Below are positions 15,027-24,077 of a stretch of DNA of 34,995 nt, piece after piece. The notes beneath the pieces are model-generated. The model did not search any database, had not been told where the DNA came from, and saw nothing but the letters and a program-made list of their open reading frames with translations. Position 1 is the stretch's first letter; each line of letters begins with the position of its first letter. The position numbers and the translations under genes were made by a program. The stretch comes from an uncultured beta proteobacterium (GTDB lineage: Bacteria > Pseudomonadota > Gammaproteobacteria > Burkholderiales > Burkholderiaceae_C): the NCBI GenBank assembly GCA_903876045.1, contig CAIQYP010000299.1, forward strand, positions 1 to 34,995, written 5' to 3'.

Positions 15027-15611
15027 TTAGTGAACGTGTTGCAGCGAGTGCAGGTAATTGGCGACTTCAAAGGCATTCATGCCGCGCGTGGCTTCGGGCT
15101 GCAGTTGCAGACGCACCCAGGAGACGCGGCCATCTTTCTCTTCCATGCGGCCGACGCTGAGTACGCCGGTGAGTTCCAGCAGGCCGCGTTGGTGAGGCAC
15201 TGCAAAATCTTTTTGTTCTGGGTCCAGATAGACCATGGCCCAGGCGGCGGGCAAGTCATCGGCATCACCATCGGAGTGCTCGCTCATGCGTACCGGGCGT
15301 GGTGTCAGCATGAAGTGGCCCAGCACGGGCCGCTCTGCCTGCACCATGTAGCCGGTCAGGCGAACGCGCTGGCCATCGGCCTTCAGCAGAGTGGGCGTGA
15401 TCTCGGCGCCTTTGCTGCCCATGGGCAACTTGAAAAAATCGGCGAAGCGCAACAGGGGTGCATTGGCACTTGGTAGGGCAACTGGTGTGGCTGGTGCTGT
15501 GGGCGTTTGCTCTTGCGCTTGTGTCAACGCGGGCAGGGTCAGCGCCCCCAGCAACAAGGCAAAAAGCCAGCGGGCGCGAGGCCGCAGGAGTGGAACAAGA
15601 TCAGGTTTCAT
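15027..15611 (-). CDS. Exported hypothetical protein in the phosphate operon
   Basis: The protein has 194 residues from the ATG at 15611, which overlaps the acyltransferase stop by 11 bases. A Sec signal (LFALLLGALTLPALTQA) ends near residue 32. A low-complexity Ala/Pro/Thr linker follows, then a small domain with GQRVRLTGYMVQ, GHFMLTPRPV and LLELTGVLSVGRMEEKDG. The pattern vaguely recalls DUF3299-like exported proteins, but this is not firm. It lies between the acyltransferase and alkaline phosphatase genes, 24 bases before the latter, so it should be made under phosphate limitation in the periplasm. Confidence 0.72.
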   Translation of the reverse strand: MKPDLVPLLRPRARWLFALLLGALTLPALTQAQEQTPTAPATPVALPSANAPLLRFADFFKLPMGSKGAEITPTLLKADGQRVRLTGYMVQAERPVLGHFMLTPRPVRMSEHSDGDADDLPAAWAMVYLDPEQKDFAVPHQRGLLELTGVLSVGRMEEKDGRVSWVRLQLQPEATRGMNAFEVANYLHSLQHVH

Positions 15612-16371
15612 ACGCCGGCGAAAAAAGGTGGGTGCGAATGGTCTGGTGCGCATGTAGCGCCAGTGTTTTGCGGGTGTGACCTGCTGCGCCAATGCACTCG
15701 CCGATGTGCACGCGGGCCTGGATGGTGGAGGTGGCAATCACGTCTTTGAGCGACGTCATTAGTGTCATGTCGTCAATGAAATGCGCGGCTGAGGCTGCCT
15801 TGCCGCTGCTGCTGTCGAGGTATTGCAGGCTGAGCAACTGCACCGGTGCCTGGGCACGGATAGCGCTTTCGAAAATATTGGCGTGAAAGTCGCCCAGGGC
15901 CTGCCCGTTACTGCTGGTGCCTTCCGGGAACACCACCACGGCGTAGCCCTGTGCAATCGCAGCGGCCGTATCGTCCACCATGGAGCGTGCCGAGCGCGGG
16001 GACGACCTGTCCACAAAGATGGTGGCGCAAGCCTGTGCCAGATAGCCCACCACGGGCCAACGCCGCACCTCGGTCTTGGCCACAAAGCAGCCCGGCATGA
16101 GCGACTGCAAAACCAGAATATCCAGCCACGACAGGTGGTTGCTCACCACCAAGCCGGAAAAATCAGCCTGCGGCAGTTTGTTGCTGTGGACTTCGATTTC
16201 CAGGATGGCCAGCAGCTGTTGCGCCCAGCGCTGGATGGCTTGTAGCTTTTGGGCCTTTTGCCATCCGGGGAAGCGCAGCGTGACGATCCATGCGCCACGG
16301 CCGAACTGCAAGGCTATGCCAAACAGTTTGGCCGGACGGGAGCAGCGCAGTCCGCCCATTACTTTACGCAT
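15601..16371 (-). CDS. PlsC-family 1-acylglycerol-3-phosphate-type acyltransferase
   Basis: The 256-residue protein has the acyltransferase motifs NHLSWLD (H79-x4-D84, catalytic), FVAKTEVRRWPVVG and VFPEGTSS (149-153). A hydrophobic N-terminal region (about residues 15-32) suggests a membrane anchor. The family transfers acyl groups to lysophospholipids or to ornithine-lipid precursors. In the middle of a phosphate-starvation operon, a role in remodelling membrane lipids, such as an OlsA-like step making phosphorus-free ornithine lipid, is attractive but unproven; no olsB is in view. It starts 25 bases after the FAS1 gene and overlaps the next gene. Confidence 0.88.
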   Translation of the reverse strand: MRKVMGGLRCSRPAKLFGIALQFGRGAWIVTLRFPGWQKAQKLQAIQRWAQQLLAILEIEVHSNKLPQADFSGLVVSNHLSWLDILVLQSLMPGCFVAKTEVRRWPVVGYLAQACATIFVDRSSPRSARSMVDDTAAAIAQGYAVVVFPEGTSSNGQALGDFHANIFESAIRAQAPVQLLSLQYLDSSSGKAASAAHFIDDMTLMTSLKDVIATSTIQARVHIGECIGAAGHTRKTLALHAHQTIRTHLFSPAYET

Positions 16372-16396
16372 GGCTGCGGTGCGCCGTGAGAGGTAT

Positions 16397-16906
16397 TTAC
16401 TTCTTGGCCGGAGGGATCAGCACGGTGTCAACAATGTGCACCACGCCGTTGCTGGCGACGATGTCAGCGGTGGTGACAGCAGCGCTTTCGACGGTCACAA
16501 AGTCACCGGCCTTGGAGAGTTCCAGGTGGGCGCCATTCAGACTGGTGACCTTGGAGTTCTTCACATCAGCAGCCATGGATTTACCGGCCACCACGTGGTA
16601 GGTCAGCACATCTTTGAGCTTGTCGGGATGCGCGGCCAGGTCTTCCATGGTCTTGGCGGGAACGGCCTTGAAGGCTTCATTGCTAGGCGCAAACACGGTG
16701 AACGGGCCTGCAGCGTTGAGTGCATCGTTCAAACCGGCGCTGGCGATCAGGCCGCTCAGGGTGCTCAGCGAGGGCGTTTTGGCAATCGTTGCGGTCACGG
16801 TGACCGGGGCGGATACGGTGGCGCAACCGGAGATCAGGGCGGCGAATGAAAGTGCGGCAGTGGCAATCAGGCTGCGGCGGCTCAGGGCGAATAAGGGGTT
16901 CGACAT
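16397..16906 (-). CDS. Fasciclin (FAS1) domain lipoprotein
   Basis: The protein has 169 residues from the ATG at 16906, chosen because GGAG lies eight bases upstream; a longer frame to 17008 runs into the promoter. The signal peptide ends in a lipobox (ISGC, about residue 28). A single FAS1 domain follows with typical motifs: GPFTVFAPSNEAFKAVP, LKDVLTYHVVAGK and ASNGVVHIVDTVLIPP. FAS1 domains mediate adhesion or bind ligands at the cell surface. It is the first gene of the leftward phosphate operon and has a PhoB-box-like site 43-60 bases upstream, so induction by phosphate limitation is likely. Confidence 0.9.
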   Translation of the reverse strand: MSNPLFALSRRSLIATAALSFAALISGCATVSAPVTVTATIAKTPSLSTLSGLIASAGLNDALNAAGPFTVFAPSNEAFKAVPAKTMEDLAAHPDKLKDVLTYHVVAGKSMAADVKNSKVTSLNGAHLELSKAGDFVTVESAAVTTADIVASNGVVHIVDTVLIPPAKK

Positions 16907-16948
16907 CGAAGTGACTCCAGTTAAAAGCCCAGAGCGTAGAAAGCTTAT

Positions 16949-16966
16949 GTGACAAAGATGTGTCAA
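16949..16966 (-). promoter_or_regulatory. PhoB box for the leftward FAS1-phoA operon
   Basis: Read on the minus strand: TTGACAC, ATCT, TTGTCAC. The second half is identical to the pstS half-site and the first differs from it by one base. The 7-4-7 layout matches known Pho boxes. It lies 43 bases before the FAS1 start and points leftward; a weak -10 (TACGCT) would fall ten bases downstream. Confidence 0.65.
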
Positions 16967-17024
16967 TTGACGGGTATTTGCATGACAGAAAGGATATTCC
17001 CGCTTCAAGGTGCTAAGGTAAGTG

Positions 17025-17058
17025 CTGTCATATGGTTGTCACAAAAAGTTCTTAGAGT
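17025..17058 (+). promoter_or_regulatory. PhoB-dependent promoter of pstS
   Basis: CTGTCAT (17025-17031), ATGG and TTGTCAC (17036-17042) form a near-consensus Pho box that would stand in for the -35 element. TAGAGT at 17053-17058 is a fair -10, ten bases after the box. Transcription would start near 17065, leaving a leader of about 28 bases before pstS. Confidence 0.85.
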
Positions 17059-17092
17059 GCAGGGGTTACTTAAATCACACCGAGGCTTACCC

Positions 17093-18136
17093 ATGAAAAC
17101 GTCGTTCAGCTATTCCCTGCTGGCCCTTGCCGCAGCAACTACATTCAGTTTCACGGGTGCCGTCAGCGCCCAGGAAATCACCGGCGCCGGCGCCAGTTTC
17201 CCCGCTCCCATCTACGCCAAGTGGGCCTCTGACTACAACAAGGCCACCGGCGTCAAGGTCAACTACCAGTCCATCGGTTCCGGTGGTGGCATCAAGCAGA
17301 TTGACTCAAAGACGGTTGACTTTGGTGCCTCCGACATGCCCCAGACCGACGAAGTGCTCAAGACCAAGGGCCAAGTCCAGTTCCCCACCGTGATCGGTGG
17401 CGTGGTGCCGGTGATCAACGTCAAGGGGATCGAGCCCGGACAACTCAAGCTCAACGGCCAGGTGCTGGGCGACATCTTCCTGGGCAAGATTGTCAAGTGG
17501 AATGATGCCGCCATCAAGGCTCTGAACCCCACACTGGCCCTGCCTGACACGGCTATCGCTCCCGTGCGCCGTGCGGACGGTTCGGGTACCACCTTCATCT
17601 TCACCAACTACCTGAGCAAGGTGAACGCCGAATGGAAGTCCAAAGTGGGCGAGGGCACGGCAGTGAACTGGCCCGTGGGCGCAGGCGGCAAGGGTAACGA
17701 AGGCGTGTCCGCATTCGTGAACCGTCTGCCCAATTCCATCGGCTACGTGGAATATTCTTACGTCAAGCAAAACAAGATGAACTATGCCGTGATGCAAAAC
17801 GCAGCTGGCGTGTTCGTCAAACCCGAAGACGACGCCTTCAAGGCCGCTGCAGCCGGTGCTGAATGGAATAAATCCTTCTACCAAATCCTGACCAATCAGT
17901 CGGGCAAAGACGCTTGGCCCATCAGCGGTGCCACCTTCATTTTGATGCACGCCAAGCAGGACAAACCTGCCAACGGCACCGAAGTGCTGAAGTTCTTCAA
18001 TTGGACCTATTCCAATGGCGCCAAGACTGCAGCCGATCTGGACTACGTGCCCCTGCCTGCGACCGTGGTGGCCTTGATCCAGAAATCCTGGGGTGAGATT
18101 AAAGACACCTCCGGCAAGGCGATTGCGTACAAGTAA
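17093..18136 (+). CDS. pstS: Phosphate ABC transporter substrate-binding protein PstS
   Basis: The protein has 347 residues from the ATG at 17093, with CGAGG a few bases upstream; the longer frame from 16949 would run through the promoter. The Sec signal peptide ends at about A26 (GAVSA). The mature protein starts [14 protein letters not shown], the PstS signature, and contains the phosphate-binding loops [19 protein letters not shown] and [17 protein letters not shown]. It binds Pi with high affinity in the periplasm and delivers it to PstCA. It is the first gene of pstSCAB-phoU-phoBR and is directly under the Pho box. Confidence 0.97.
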   Translation: MKTSFSYSLLALAAATTFSFTGAVSAQEITGAGASFPAPIYAKWASDYNKATGVKVNYQSIGSGGGIKQIDSKTVDFGASDMPQTDEVLKTKGQVQFPTVIGGVVPVINVKGIEPGQLKLNGQVLGDIFLGKIVKWNDAAIKALNPTLALPDTAIAPVRRADGSGTTFIFTNYLSKVNAEWKSKVGEGTAVNWPVGAGGKGNEGVSAFVNRLPNSIGYVEYSYVKQNKMNYAVMQNAAGVFVKPEDDAFKAAAAGAEWNKSFYQILTNQSGKDAWPISGATFILMHAKQDKPANGTEVLKFFNWTYSNGAKTAADLDYVPLPATVVALIQKSWGEIKDTSGKAIAYK

Positions 18137-18162
18137 TTGAGCAAGTAAATATAGGCATCCCC

Positions 18163-19191
18163 ATGTCATCGACTCTCATGCATGGGGATTCCCCAGCCAC
18201 GCAGACAGAAAAAGAAAAGGCGCACGCCATGACCCCAACTCCCGCACCAAGAGCCCGCTCCGGGCCATTGGCCGATCGCATCTTCGGGTTCGTTGCCAAG
18301 GGGGCAGCTATTTTTACGCTGGGCTTGTTGCTGGCGATTCTGACCTCGCTGACCATCAGCGCCTGGCCGGCAATTGCCAAGTACGGTTTGGGTTTCCTGA
18401 CCAGTACTGCCTGGGACCCGGTGCAAGAGGAGTTTGGCGGCCTGGTGATGATTTACGGCACGATAGCCACCTCCGTCATTGCCTTGCTGATTGCGGTGCC
18501 GGTGAGTTTTGGCATTGCGCTGTTTCTGACCGAGTTGTCTCCTGCGTGGCTGAAACGCCCGCTGGGCACGGCGATTGAATTGCTGGCCGCCATCCCCTCC
18601 ATCGTGTATGGCATGTGGGGCCTTCTGGTGTTCGGCCCGGTGCTGGCTGAATATGTGCAAACCCCGCTGCAAACCGCCTTTGCCGGTGTGCCTTATCTGG
18701 GTGCTTTTGTTTCCGGCCCGCCCGTGGGTATTGGCATTTTGTCGGCCGGCATCATCCTGGCCATCATGATCATTCCGTTTATCTCTGCTGTGATGCGTGA
18801 TGTGTTTGAAGTGACGCCCCCGATGCTGAAAGAGTCCGCCTACGGCTTGGGCGCTACCACCTGGGAAGTGGTCTCGAAGATCGTGTTGCCGTTCACCAAG
18901 ACCGGTGTCATCGGCGGCATCATGCTGGGCCTGGGTCGCGCCATTGGCGAGACCATGGCCGTCACCTTTGTGATTGGCAACTTCAACCAGCTCGACTCCC
19001 TGAGCCTGTTTCAGGCCGCCAACAGCATCACCTCGGCCTTGGCCAATGAGTTTGCTGAAGCTGGCGAAGGTCTGCACCAGGCCGCCCTGATGTACCTGGG
19101 GCTGGTGCTGTTCTTTATTACCTTTGTCATTCTGACTCTCTCCAAGCTTTTGCTTGCGCAACTGCGCAAGGGTGAAGGAGCCAAGACATGA
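18163..19191 (+). CDS. pstC: Phosphate ABC transporter permease PstC
   Basis: The 342-residue frame starts at 18163; the first clear membrane segment begins only at about residue 44 ([16 protein letters not shown]), so the ATG at 18232 is also possible. Six or more hydrophobic segments, the [13 protein letters not shown] motif and the ABC-coupling loop around [21 protein letters not shown] identify PstC. It forms the inner-membrane channel with PstA. The stop overlaps the pstA start by four bases (ATGA). Confidence 0.96.
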   Translation: MSSTLMHGDSPATQTEKEKAHAMTPTPAPRARSGPLADRIFGFVAKGAAIFTLGLLLAILTSLTISAWPAIAKYGLGFLTSTAWDPVQEEFGGLVMIYGTIATSVIALLIAVPVSFGIALFLTELSPAWLKRPLGTAIELLAAIPSIVYGMWGLLVFGPVLAEYVQTPLQTAFAGVPYLGAFVSGPPVGIGILSAGIILAIMIIPFISAVMRDVFEVTPPMLKESAYGLGATTWEVVSKIVLPFTKTGVIGGIMLGLGRAIGETMAVTFVIGNFNQLDSLSLFQAANSITSALANEFAEAGEGLHQAALMYLGLVLFFITFVILTLSKLLLAQLRKGEGAKT

Positions 19192-20051
19192 TTACCCCTG
19201 AACTGCAAGCCATGCGCGCGGCCATGTTTGCCAAGCGCAACCGCATCAATATCCTGGCCACCACGCTGGCGCTGTCGGCCATGGCCTTCGGCCTGTTCTG
19301 GCTGGCCTGGATTCTGTTTGAAACGATACGCCAGGGTTTTGCCGGGCTAACCATCGCCACGCTCACGCAGATGACGCCGGGCCCCAATGAAGACGGTGGC
19401 TTGGCCAACGCGATTTACGGCTCCGTCCTGATGGTGTTGCTGGCCACTTTTGTCGGCACCCCCATCGGTGTGATGGCCGGCATCTACTTGGCTGAGTTCG
19501 AACCCAAGGGCTGGCTGGCTAGTGTTACGCGCTTCGTCAATGACATCCTGTTGTCGGCACCCAGCATCGTGATTGGCCTGTTTGTGTATGCCGTGGTGGT
19601 GCACCCGGCGCACAGCTTCTCGGCTATCGCCGGTGTGGTGGCGCTGGCACTGATCGTCATACCGGTGGTGATCCGCACCACCGAAAACATGCTGCAGTTA
19701 GTGCCTCCAGGCCTGCGCGAAGCCGCCTATGCCTTGGGAGCCCCCAAGTGGAAGGTGATTTTGAGCATCACGCTGAAGGCCGCACGCACCGGTGTCATCA
19801 CCGGCATCCTGTTGGCCGTGGCGCGTATCTCGGGCGAAACTGCACCTCTGCTGTTCACGGCGCTCTCGAACCAGTTCTGGACATCGAGCCTGAACCAGCC
19901 GATGGCCAGCTTGCCTGTGACGATCTTCAAGTTCGCCATGAGCCCCTATGAAAATTGGCAAAAGCTGGCGTGGGCCGGCGTCTTCCTGATCACGCTGGCA
20001 GTGCTGGCACTCAACGTGGTAGCGCGGGTTTTGACCCGTTCCAAACACTAA
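19188..20051 (+). CDS. pstA: Phosphate ABC transporter permease PstA
   Basis: The 287-residue inner-membrane protein has about six hydrophobic segments and the motifs [34 protein letters not shown] (coupling loop to PstB) and [15 protein letters not shown], as in PstA. It pairs with PstC. The start overlaps the pstC stop and the stop is 25 bases before pstB, in keeping with one transcript. Confidence 0.96.
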   Translation: MITPELQAMRAAMFAKRNRINILATTLALSAMAFGLFWLAWILFETIRQGFAGLTIATLTQMTPGPNEDGGLANAIYGSVLMVLLATFVGTPIGVMAGIYLAEFEPKGWLASVTRFVNDILLSAPSIVIGLFVYAVVVHPAHSFSAIAGVVALALIVIPVVIRTTENMLQLVPPGLREAAYALGAPKWKVILSITLKAARTGVITGILLAVARISGETAPLLFTALSNQFWTSSLNQPMASLPVTIFKFAMSPYENWQKLAWAGVFLITLAVLALNVVARVLTRSKH

Positions 20052-20076
20052 GCCTTTTTAAAGAATAGAACCCGTC

Positions 20077-20853
20077 ATGCCCGCTACACCCGTTATCGAA
20101 AAAACCAAGATTGCCGTTAAAGACCTGAACTTCTTTTACGGTAAGTTCCACGCCCTGAAGGGCATCAACCTTGAGATCCCCGAAAACAAGGTCACCGCCT
20201 TTATTGGTCCATCCGGCTGCGGCAAGTCGACGTTGTTGCGCGTGTTCAACCGCATGTTCGAGTTGTATCCCGAGCAGCGCGCCGAAGGCCAGATTCTGTT
20301 GGATGGCGAGAACCTGCTCACCAGCAAAGAAGACGTGGCCCTGCTGCGCGCCAAGGTTGGCATGGTGTTCCAGAAGCCGACACCGTTTCCCATGTCGATC
20401 TACGACAACATCGCTTTTGGTGTGAAGTTGTTCGAGAAGCTCAACACCACCGACATGGAAGAACGTGTCGAATGGGCGCTGCGCAAATCAGCCCTGTGGG
20501 GCGAAGTGAAAGACAAGCTGCACCAAAGCGGCAGCAGCCTCTCCGGTGGTCAACAGCAGCGTCTGTGCATTGCCCGCGGCATTGCCATCAAACCCGAAGT
20601 GCTGTTGCTCGACGAGCCCTGCTCCGCGCTGGACCCGATCTCCACGGCCAAGGTTGAAGAACTGATTGTGGAACTGAAGGCTGACTACACAGTGGTCATC
20701 GTCACGCACAACATGCAGCAGGCGGCGCGTTGTAGCGACTACACGGCCTATATGTACCTGGGTGACTTGATGGAATTCGGCTCCACCGAGCAGATGTTCT
20801 TCAAGCCCACGCGCAAAGAAACTGAAGACTACATTACCGGCCGTTTCGGCTAA
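20077..20853 (+). CDS. pstB: Phosphate ABC transporter ATPase PstB
   Basis: The 258-residue protein matches the usual PstB length. Walker A is GPSGCGKST (44-52), the Q-loop [15 protein letters not shown] is typical of PstB, the signature is LSGGQQQR (155-162) and Walker B is [12 protein letters not shown] (about 176-187). It hydrolyses ATP to drive Pi import through PstCA and relays transporter state to PhoU and PhoR. The ribosome-binding site is weak. Confidence 0.97.
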   Translation: MPATPVIEKTKIAVKDLNFFYGKFHALKGINLEIPENKVTAFIGPSGCGKSTLLRVFNRMFELYPEQRAEGQILLDGENLLTSKEDVALLRAKVGMVFQKPTPFPMSIYDNIAFGVKLFEKLNTTDMEERVEWALRKSALWGEVKDKLHQSGSSLSGGQQQRLCIARGIAIKPEVLLLDEPCSALDPISTAKVEELIVELKADYTVVIVTHNMQQAARCSDYTAYMYLGDLMEFGSTEQMFFKPTRKETEDYITGRFG

Positions 20854-20901
20854 TCACAGGTTAATCCCAGGTCGAACACAAGCGCAACGCGAGAACACAA
20901 A

Positions 20902-21603
20902 ATGCCCGAAAAACATTTATCCACCCAATTCGACAGCGAACTGACTACCGTCTCCAGCCAGGTGATGGAAATGGGTGGTCTGGTCGAATCCCAGATCCGC
21001 CAGGCCATTTATTCACTGGCGCAATTCAATATGGAAGCGGCCGAACAGGTCTCCGTCATTGAGGCGCGCGTCAACAGCATGGAAATCGACATTGACTTCG
21101 CTCTTTCCAGCATCATTGCGCGGCGCCAGCCGACGGCGCGTGATCTGCGCCTGCTGATTGCCATCTCCAAGACCACGGCCAATCTGGAACGCGTCGGTGA
21201 CGAGGCTGAAAAGATTGCCCGTATGGTGCGCTCCATCATTCAAAGCGGAGCACCGCGTTCACTGCCATCGCTGGAATTGCGCGTCGCTGCGGATCTGGCC
21301 TCCGGTCTATTGAACAAGGCACTCGACGCCTTTGCCCGCCTGGATGTGAACGCAGCAGTGGCCATCCTGAAAGAAGACGACCTGATTGACCAGGAGTTTG
21401 ATGGTTTCGTGCGCAAGCTCGTGACCTACATGATGGAAGACCCGCGCACCATTTCGCCCAGCCTGGACTTGCTGTTCCTGGCCAAGGCGATCGAGCGCAT
21501 TGGCGACCATGCCAAGAACATCGCCGAGTTCATCATCTATGTGGTGAAGGGCGAGGACATACGCCACTCCAGCATGGAGAAAATCGAGGCAGTGGTGAGA
21601 TGA
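20902..21603 (+). CDS. phoU: Phosphate signalling regulator PhoU
   Basis: The 233-residue all-helical protein has two PhoU repeats with metal-binding motifs NLERVGDEAEKIAR (first half) and IERIGDHAKNIAEF (second half). PhoU links PstB to PhoR and keeps the Pho response off when Pi is plentiful. The gene lies 48 bases after pstB. Its TGA overlaps an ATG (ATGA at 21600-21603) that opens the 75-codon bridging frame leading to phoB. Confidence 0.96.
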   Translation: MPEKHLSTQFDSELTTVSSQVMEMGGLVESQIRQAIYSLAQFNMEAAEQVSVIEARVNSMEIDIDFALSSIIARRQPTARDLRLLIAISKTTANLERVGDEAEKIARMVRSIIQSGAPRSLPSLELRVAADLASGLLNKALDAFARLDVNAAVAILKEDDLIDQEFDGFVRKLVTYMMEDPRTISPSLDLLFLAKAIERIGDHAKNIAEFIIYVVKGEDIRHSSMEKIEAVVR

Positions 21604-21827
21604 GCCTCCACGCTTGCCACTGCGCGCTGGCGCTGGTCGTGCCGATGCCAGAGGCATGCTGCTCTTCGGCCTGTCCCGGTCTGCGCAGGCAGACCGTGAG
21701 CCGCAGGCCTCAGCCCCGGGGGGGCGCATTTCCCTTGCGGGGCTGGCCGCCAGGCGGTCCAGAGCGCCTTGGGGCGGCCCTGCGGCGAAACCGGAGCCCC
21801 CACGCTTTTACAAAGGTTGTGTCATGA
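21600..21827 (+). other. 75-codon bridging ORF between phoU and phoB
   Basis: The frame starts with an ATG overlapping the phoU stop (ATGA, 21600-21603) and its own TGA overlaps the phoB ATG (ATGA, 21824-21827). The encoded peptide is Pro/Arg/Gly/Cys-rich with no recognised domain and is largely translated from repeat copy B. It may carry ribosomes from phoU to phoB rather than make a useful protein. The phoB frame itself is also open back to 21614. Confidence 0.4.
21712..21792 (+). repeat. GC-rich repeat, copy B (forward, diverged)
   Basis: This copy shares the CCCCnnGGGGGGCGCAT block and the GCCTTGGGGCGGCCCTGCGGC end with copy A (TTGGGGCGGCCCGGCGGG), with more divergence and an insertion between them. 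It fills the phoU-phoB gap. Confidence 0.55.
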
Positions 21828-22549
21828 GGCACATGCCGGCTGTTTTGGTGGTGGAGGATGAGCCTTCCATCGCTGAGCTGATTGCCGTGAACCTGCGGCA
21901 TAACGGCTTTCGCACCACCTGGGCGATTGACAGTGCCAGTGCCCAGCGTGAAATTGATTCGGTTGTGCCCGATTTGATTCTGCTGGACTGGATGCTGCCC
22001 GGTGAGAGCGGCCTGGTGCTGGCCAAGCGCTGGCGTGCCCATCCGCGAACCAAAGATGTTCCGATCATCATGCTCACCGCCAGAGGCGATGAGGCGGACC
22101 GTGTGGCCGGTTTGGACGCCGGTGCTGACGACTACATCAGCAAACCCTTTTCTACCCGTGAATTGCTGGCGCGCGTGCGCGCTGTGTTGCGGCGCAAGGC
22201 GCCTGAGCCGGTGGGCGAGGCTATCAGCATTGCCGGCCTGAGCCTGGACCCGGCGACCTATCGTGTGAACTTTCAGGATCAGCTGCTCAAGCTGGGGCCG
22301 ACCGAGTTCAAGCTGCTGCAGTATTTGATGGGTAGTGCCGAGCGCGTGCACAGCCGTGCCAGCTTGCTCGACAAAGTATGGGGCGATCACGTCTATATTG
22401 AAGAACGCACAGTCGACGTGCATGTCAAACGCCTGCGCGAGGCACTGGGTGCGGCGGGCACCATGGTCGAAACGGTGCGCGGTGCAGGTTACCGGCTTAC
22501 CGCCAAGCCATTGCAACCGGTCGTCTCCGCTGATAAAACCAGCGCCTAA
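21824..22549 (+). CDS. phoB: Phosphate regulon response regulator PhoB
   Basis: The protein has 241 residues from the ATG at 21824. The receiver domain has acidic residues E11/D12 and the phosphoacceptor D55 in LILLDWMLPG, followed by MLTARGDEADRVAGLDAGADDYISKPF, matching PhoB. The C-terminal OmpR-type winged helix (about residues 130-230) contains PTEFKLLQYLM, DHVYIEERTVDVHVKRLR and VETVRGAGYRL. Phosphorylated PhoB should bind the boxes at 16949-16966 and 17025-17042. An upstream open extension comes from repeat copy B and is not family-like. Confidence 0.96.
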   Translation: MRHMPAVLVVEDEPSIAELIAVNLRHNGFRTTWAIDSASAQREIDSVVPDLILLDWMLPGESGLVLAKRWRAHPRTKDVPIIMLTARGDEADRVAGLDAGADDYISKPFSTRELLARVRAVLRRKAPEPVGEAISIAGLSLDPATYRVNFQDQLLKLGPTEFKLLQYLMGSAERVHSRASLLDKVWGDHVYIEERTVDVHVKRLREALGAAGTMVETVRGAGYRLTAKPLQPVVSADKTSA

Positions 22550-22556
22550 TTCCAAA

Positions 22557-22576
22557 TAGACCGCTTGAGCGGTCTA
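22557..22576 (+). promoter_or_regulatory. Perfect hairpin between phoB and phoR
   Basis: TAGACCGC-TTGA-GCGGTCTA has an 8-bp perfect stem and a four-base loop, ending nine bases before the phoR ATG. No U-run follows, so it is a poor terminator. Its position could affect access of ribosomes to phoR or protect the upstream message. Confidence 0.6.
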
Positions 22577-22585
22577 CATTAGCCT

Positions 22586-23932
22586 ATGTTCTGGCGCCTT
22601 TTTTCCTTCTTGTTTTGTCAGGCACTTGCTGTTGGCCTGGCCTGGTCGCTTGACAGTCGCCCGCAGCACTGGACTCTGCTGGCTGTCGCGGCCCTGGTGG
22701 GCTGCTACATCTGGCTGATTCTCGATAGCCTGCGTGCCTGGCGCCTGCTGAAGTGGCTGCGCTCTGGCGATACCTCGCACATTCCCCTGGGCAGCGGCTT
22801 TTGGGGGGAGTCGCTGGATAGGGTACGCAAATTGGTGCGCCACCGGGACCGCGCCTTGTCTGACAGCGATGCCCGTTTGCAGGAATTTCTGGCCGCCTTG
22901 CAGGCCTCACCCAACGGCGTTTTGCTATTGGACGCTGAAGGTCGAATCGAATGGTTTAACCAGACTGCCGCACAACATTTCGGACTGGATGCCCGCAGGG
23001 ACATGCTGCAACATCTGGGCAATCTGGTGCGCGACCCGGCCCTTGCCGCCTATTTTTCTGCCAGAGACTACCGCGAAGATGTGGTGATGCCGGGGCGCGC
23101 CAGCACCAGCAGCGTGCCGGTCAAGTTGTCTGTGCATATGCACCCCTATGGCGGGGGCCGCAGCCTGCTGCTCTCGCGGGACATTACTGCGCTGGAGCAG
23201 GCCGAGGCCATGCGCCGCGACTTTGTGGCCAATGTTTCCCACGAAATTCGTACGCCGCTGACCGTGCTGTCAGGTTTTGTGGAAACCTTGCAATCGCTAC
23301 CGCTCAGCGAAGACGAGCGCAACCGCTACCTGGAACTGATGTCTCAACAGGCCCACCGCATGCAGACCCTGGTGAGTGATCTGCTGACGCTGTCGCGGCT
23401 GGAGGGCAGCCCGCCGCCCCCGGTGCATGACTGGGTGTCTGGACAAATGTTGATGGCGCAATGCGAGCAGGATGCGCACGACTTGTCCATGGTGCTGTGG
23501 GGCAAAGCGCGCGCACTGCACTTCGAGATGGATGCCGGGCTGGAAATTGCGGGTGCCGCAACTGAACTGCACAGCGCCATGTTCAACCTGATTGGCAATG
23601 CGATTCGCTACTCGCCGCCCGAGATGCCGATTGAGGTGCGTTTCCGCGCCTTGCCCAACGGCGGCGCGGCGTATAGCGTGAAGGACTATGGCGCCGGCAT
23701 TGCCCCGGAACACATACCCCGTCTGACCGAGCGCTTCTATCGGGTCGATCGGAGTCGCTCGCGTGAGACCGGCGGCACGGGCCTGGGACTGGCCATCGTC
23801 AAGCATGTGGCGCAGCGCCATGGCGCAGAACTCAGCATCGAAAGCGTGCCGGGCAAGGGCTCTTGCTTCACGGTCCGTTTTGCACCGCAGCGGGTGCGCC
23901 CCATCGGCGAACCACTCTCATTGCCAGATTGA
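22586..23932 (+). CDS. phoR: Phosphate regulon sensor histidine kinase PhoR
   Basis: The 448-residue protein has an N-terminal hydrophobic hairpin (about residues 5-47), a charged linker, a PAS domain (about 95-200, LLLDAEGRIEWFNQTAA), the HisKA H-box FVANVSHEIRTPLT (H219) and a HATPase domain with N-box NLIGNAIRYSP, DYGAGI and GGTGLGLAIVKHV. This is the PhoR layout without a large periplasmic sensor, in keeping with signal input from PstSCAB/PhoU. It follows phoB by 36 bases containing the hairpin. No strong ribosome-binding site is visible. Confidence 0.95.
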   Translation: MFWRLFSFLFCQALAVGLAWSLDSRPQHWTLLAVAALVGCYIWLILDSLRAWRLLKWLRSGDTSHIPLGSGFWGESLDRVRKLVRHRDRALSDSDARLQEFLAALQASPNGVLLLDAEGRIEWFNQTAAQHFGLDARRDMLQHLGNLVRDPALAAYFSARDYREDVVMPGRASTSSVPVKLSVHMHPYGGGRSLLLSRDITALEQAEAMRRDFVANVSHEIRTPLTVLSGFVETLQSLPLSEDERNRYLELMSQQAHRMQTLVSDLLTLSRLEGSPPPPVHDWVSGQMLMAQCEQDAHDLSMVLWGKARALHFEMDAGLEIAGAATELHSAMFNLIGNAIRYSPPEMPIEVRFRALPNGGAAYSVKDYGAGIAPEHIPRLTERFYRVDRSRSRETGGTGLGLAIVKHVAQRHGAELSIESVPGKGSCFTVRFAPQRVRPIGEPLSLPD

Positions 23933-24077
23933 GGGTCAAACCTTCAAACCGTGGCTGTTCCCGGTGTGGTTATTGCAAAAGGATGAGAAGCGCCTGGGTT
24001 ATCCGACACACAATGTTGCAGAGAATTTTTTTGATCTGCTGAGGTTGTCTGTGAGGCCCAGCCCAACGGGAGTTGAT

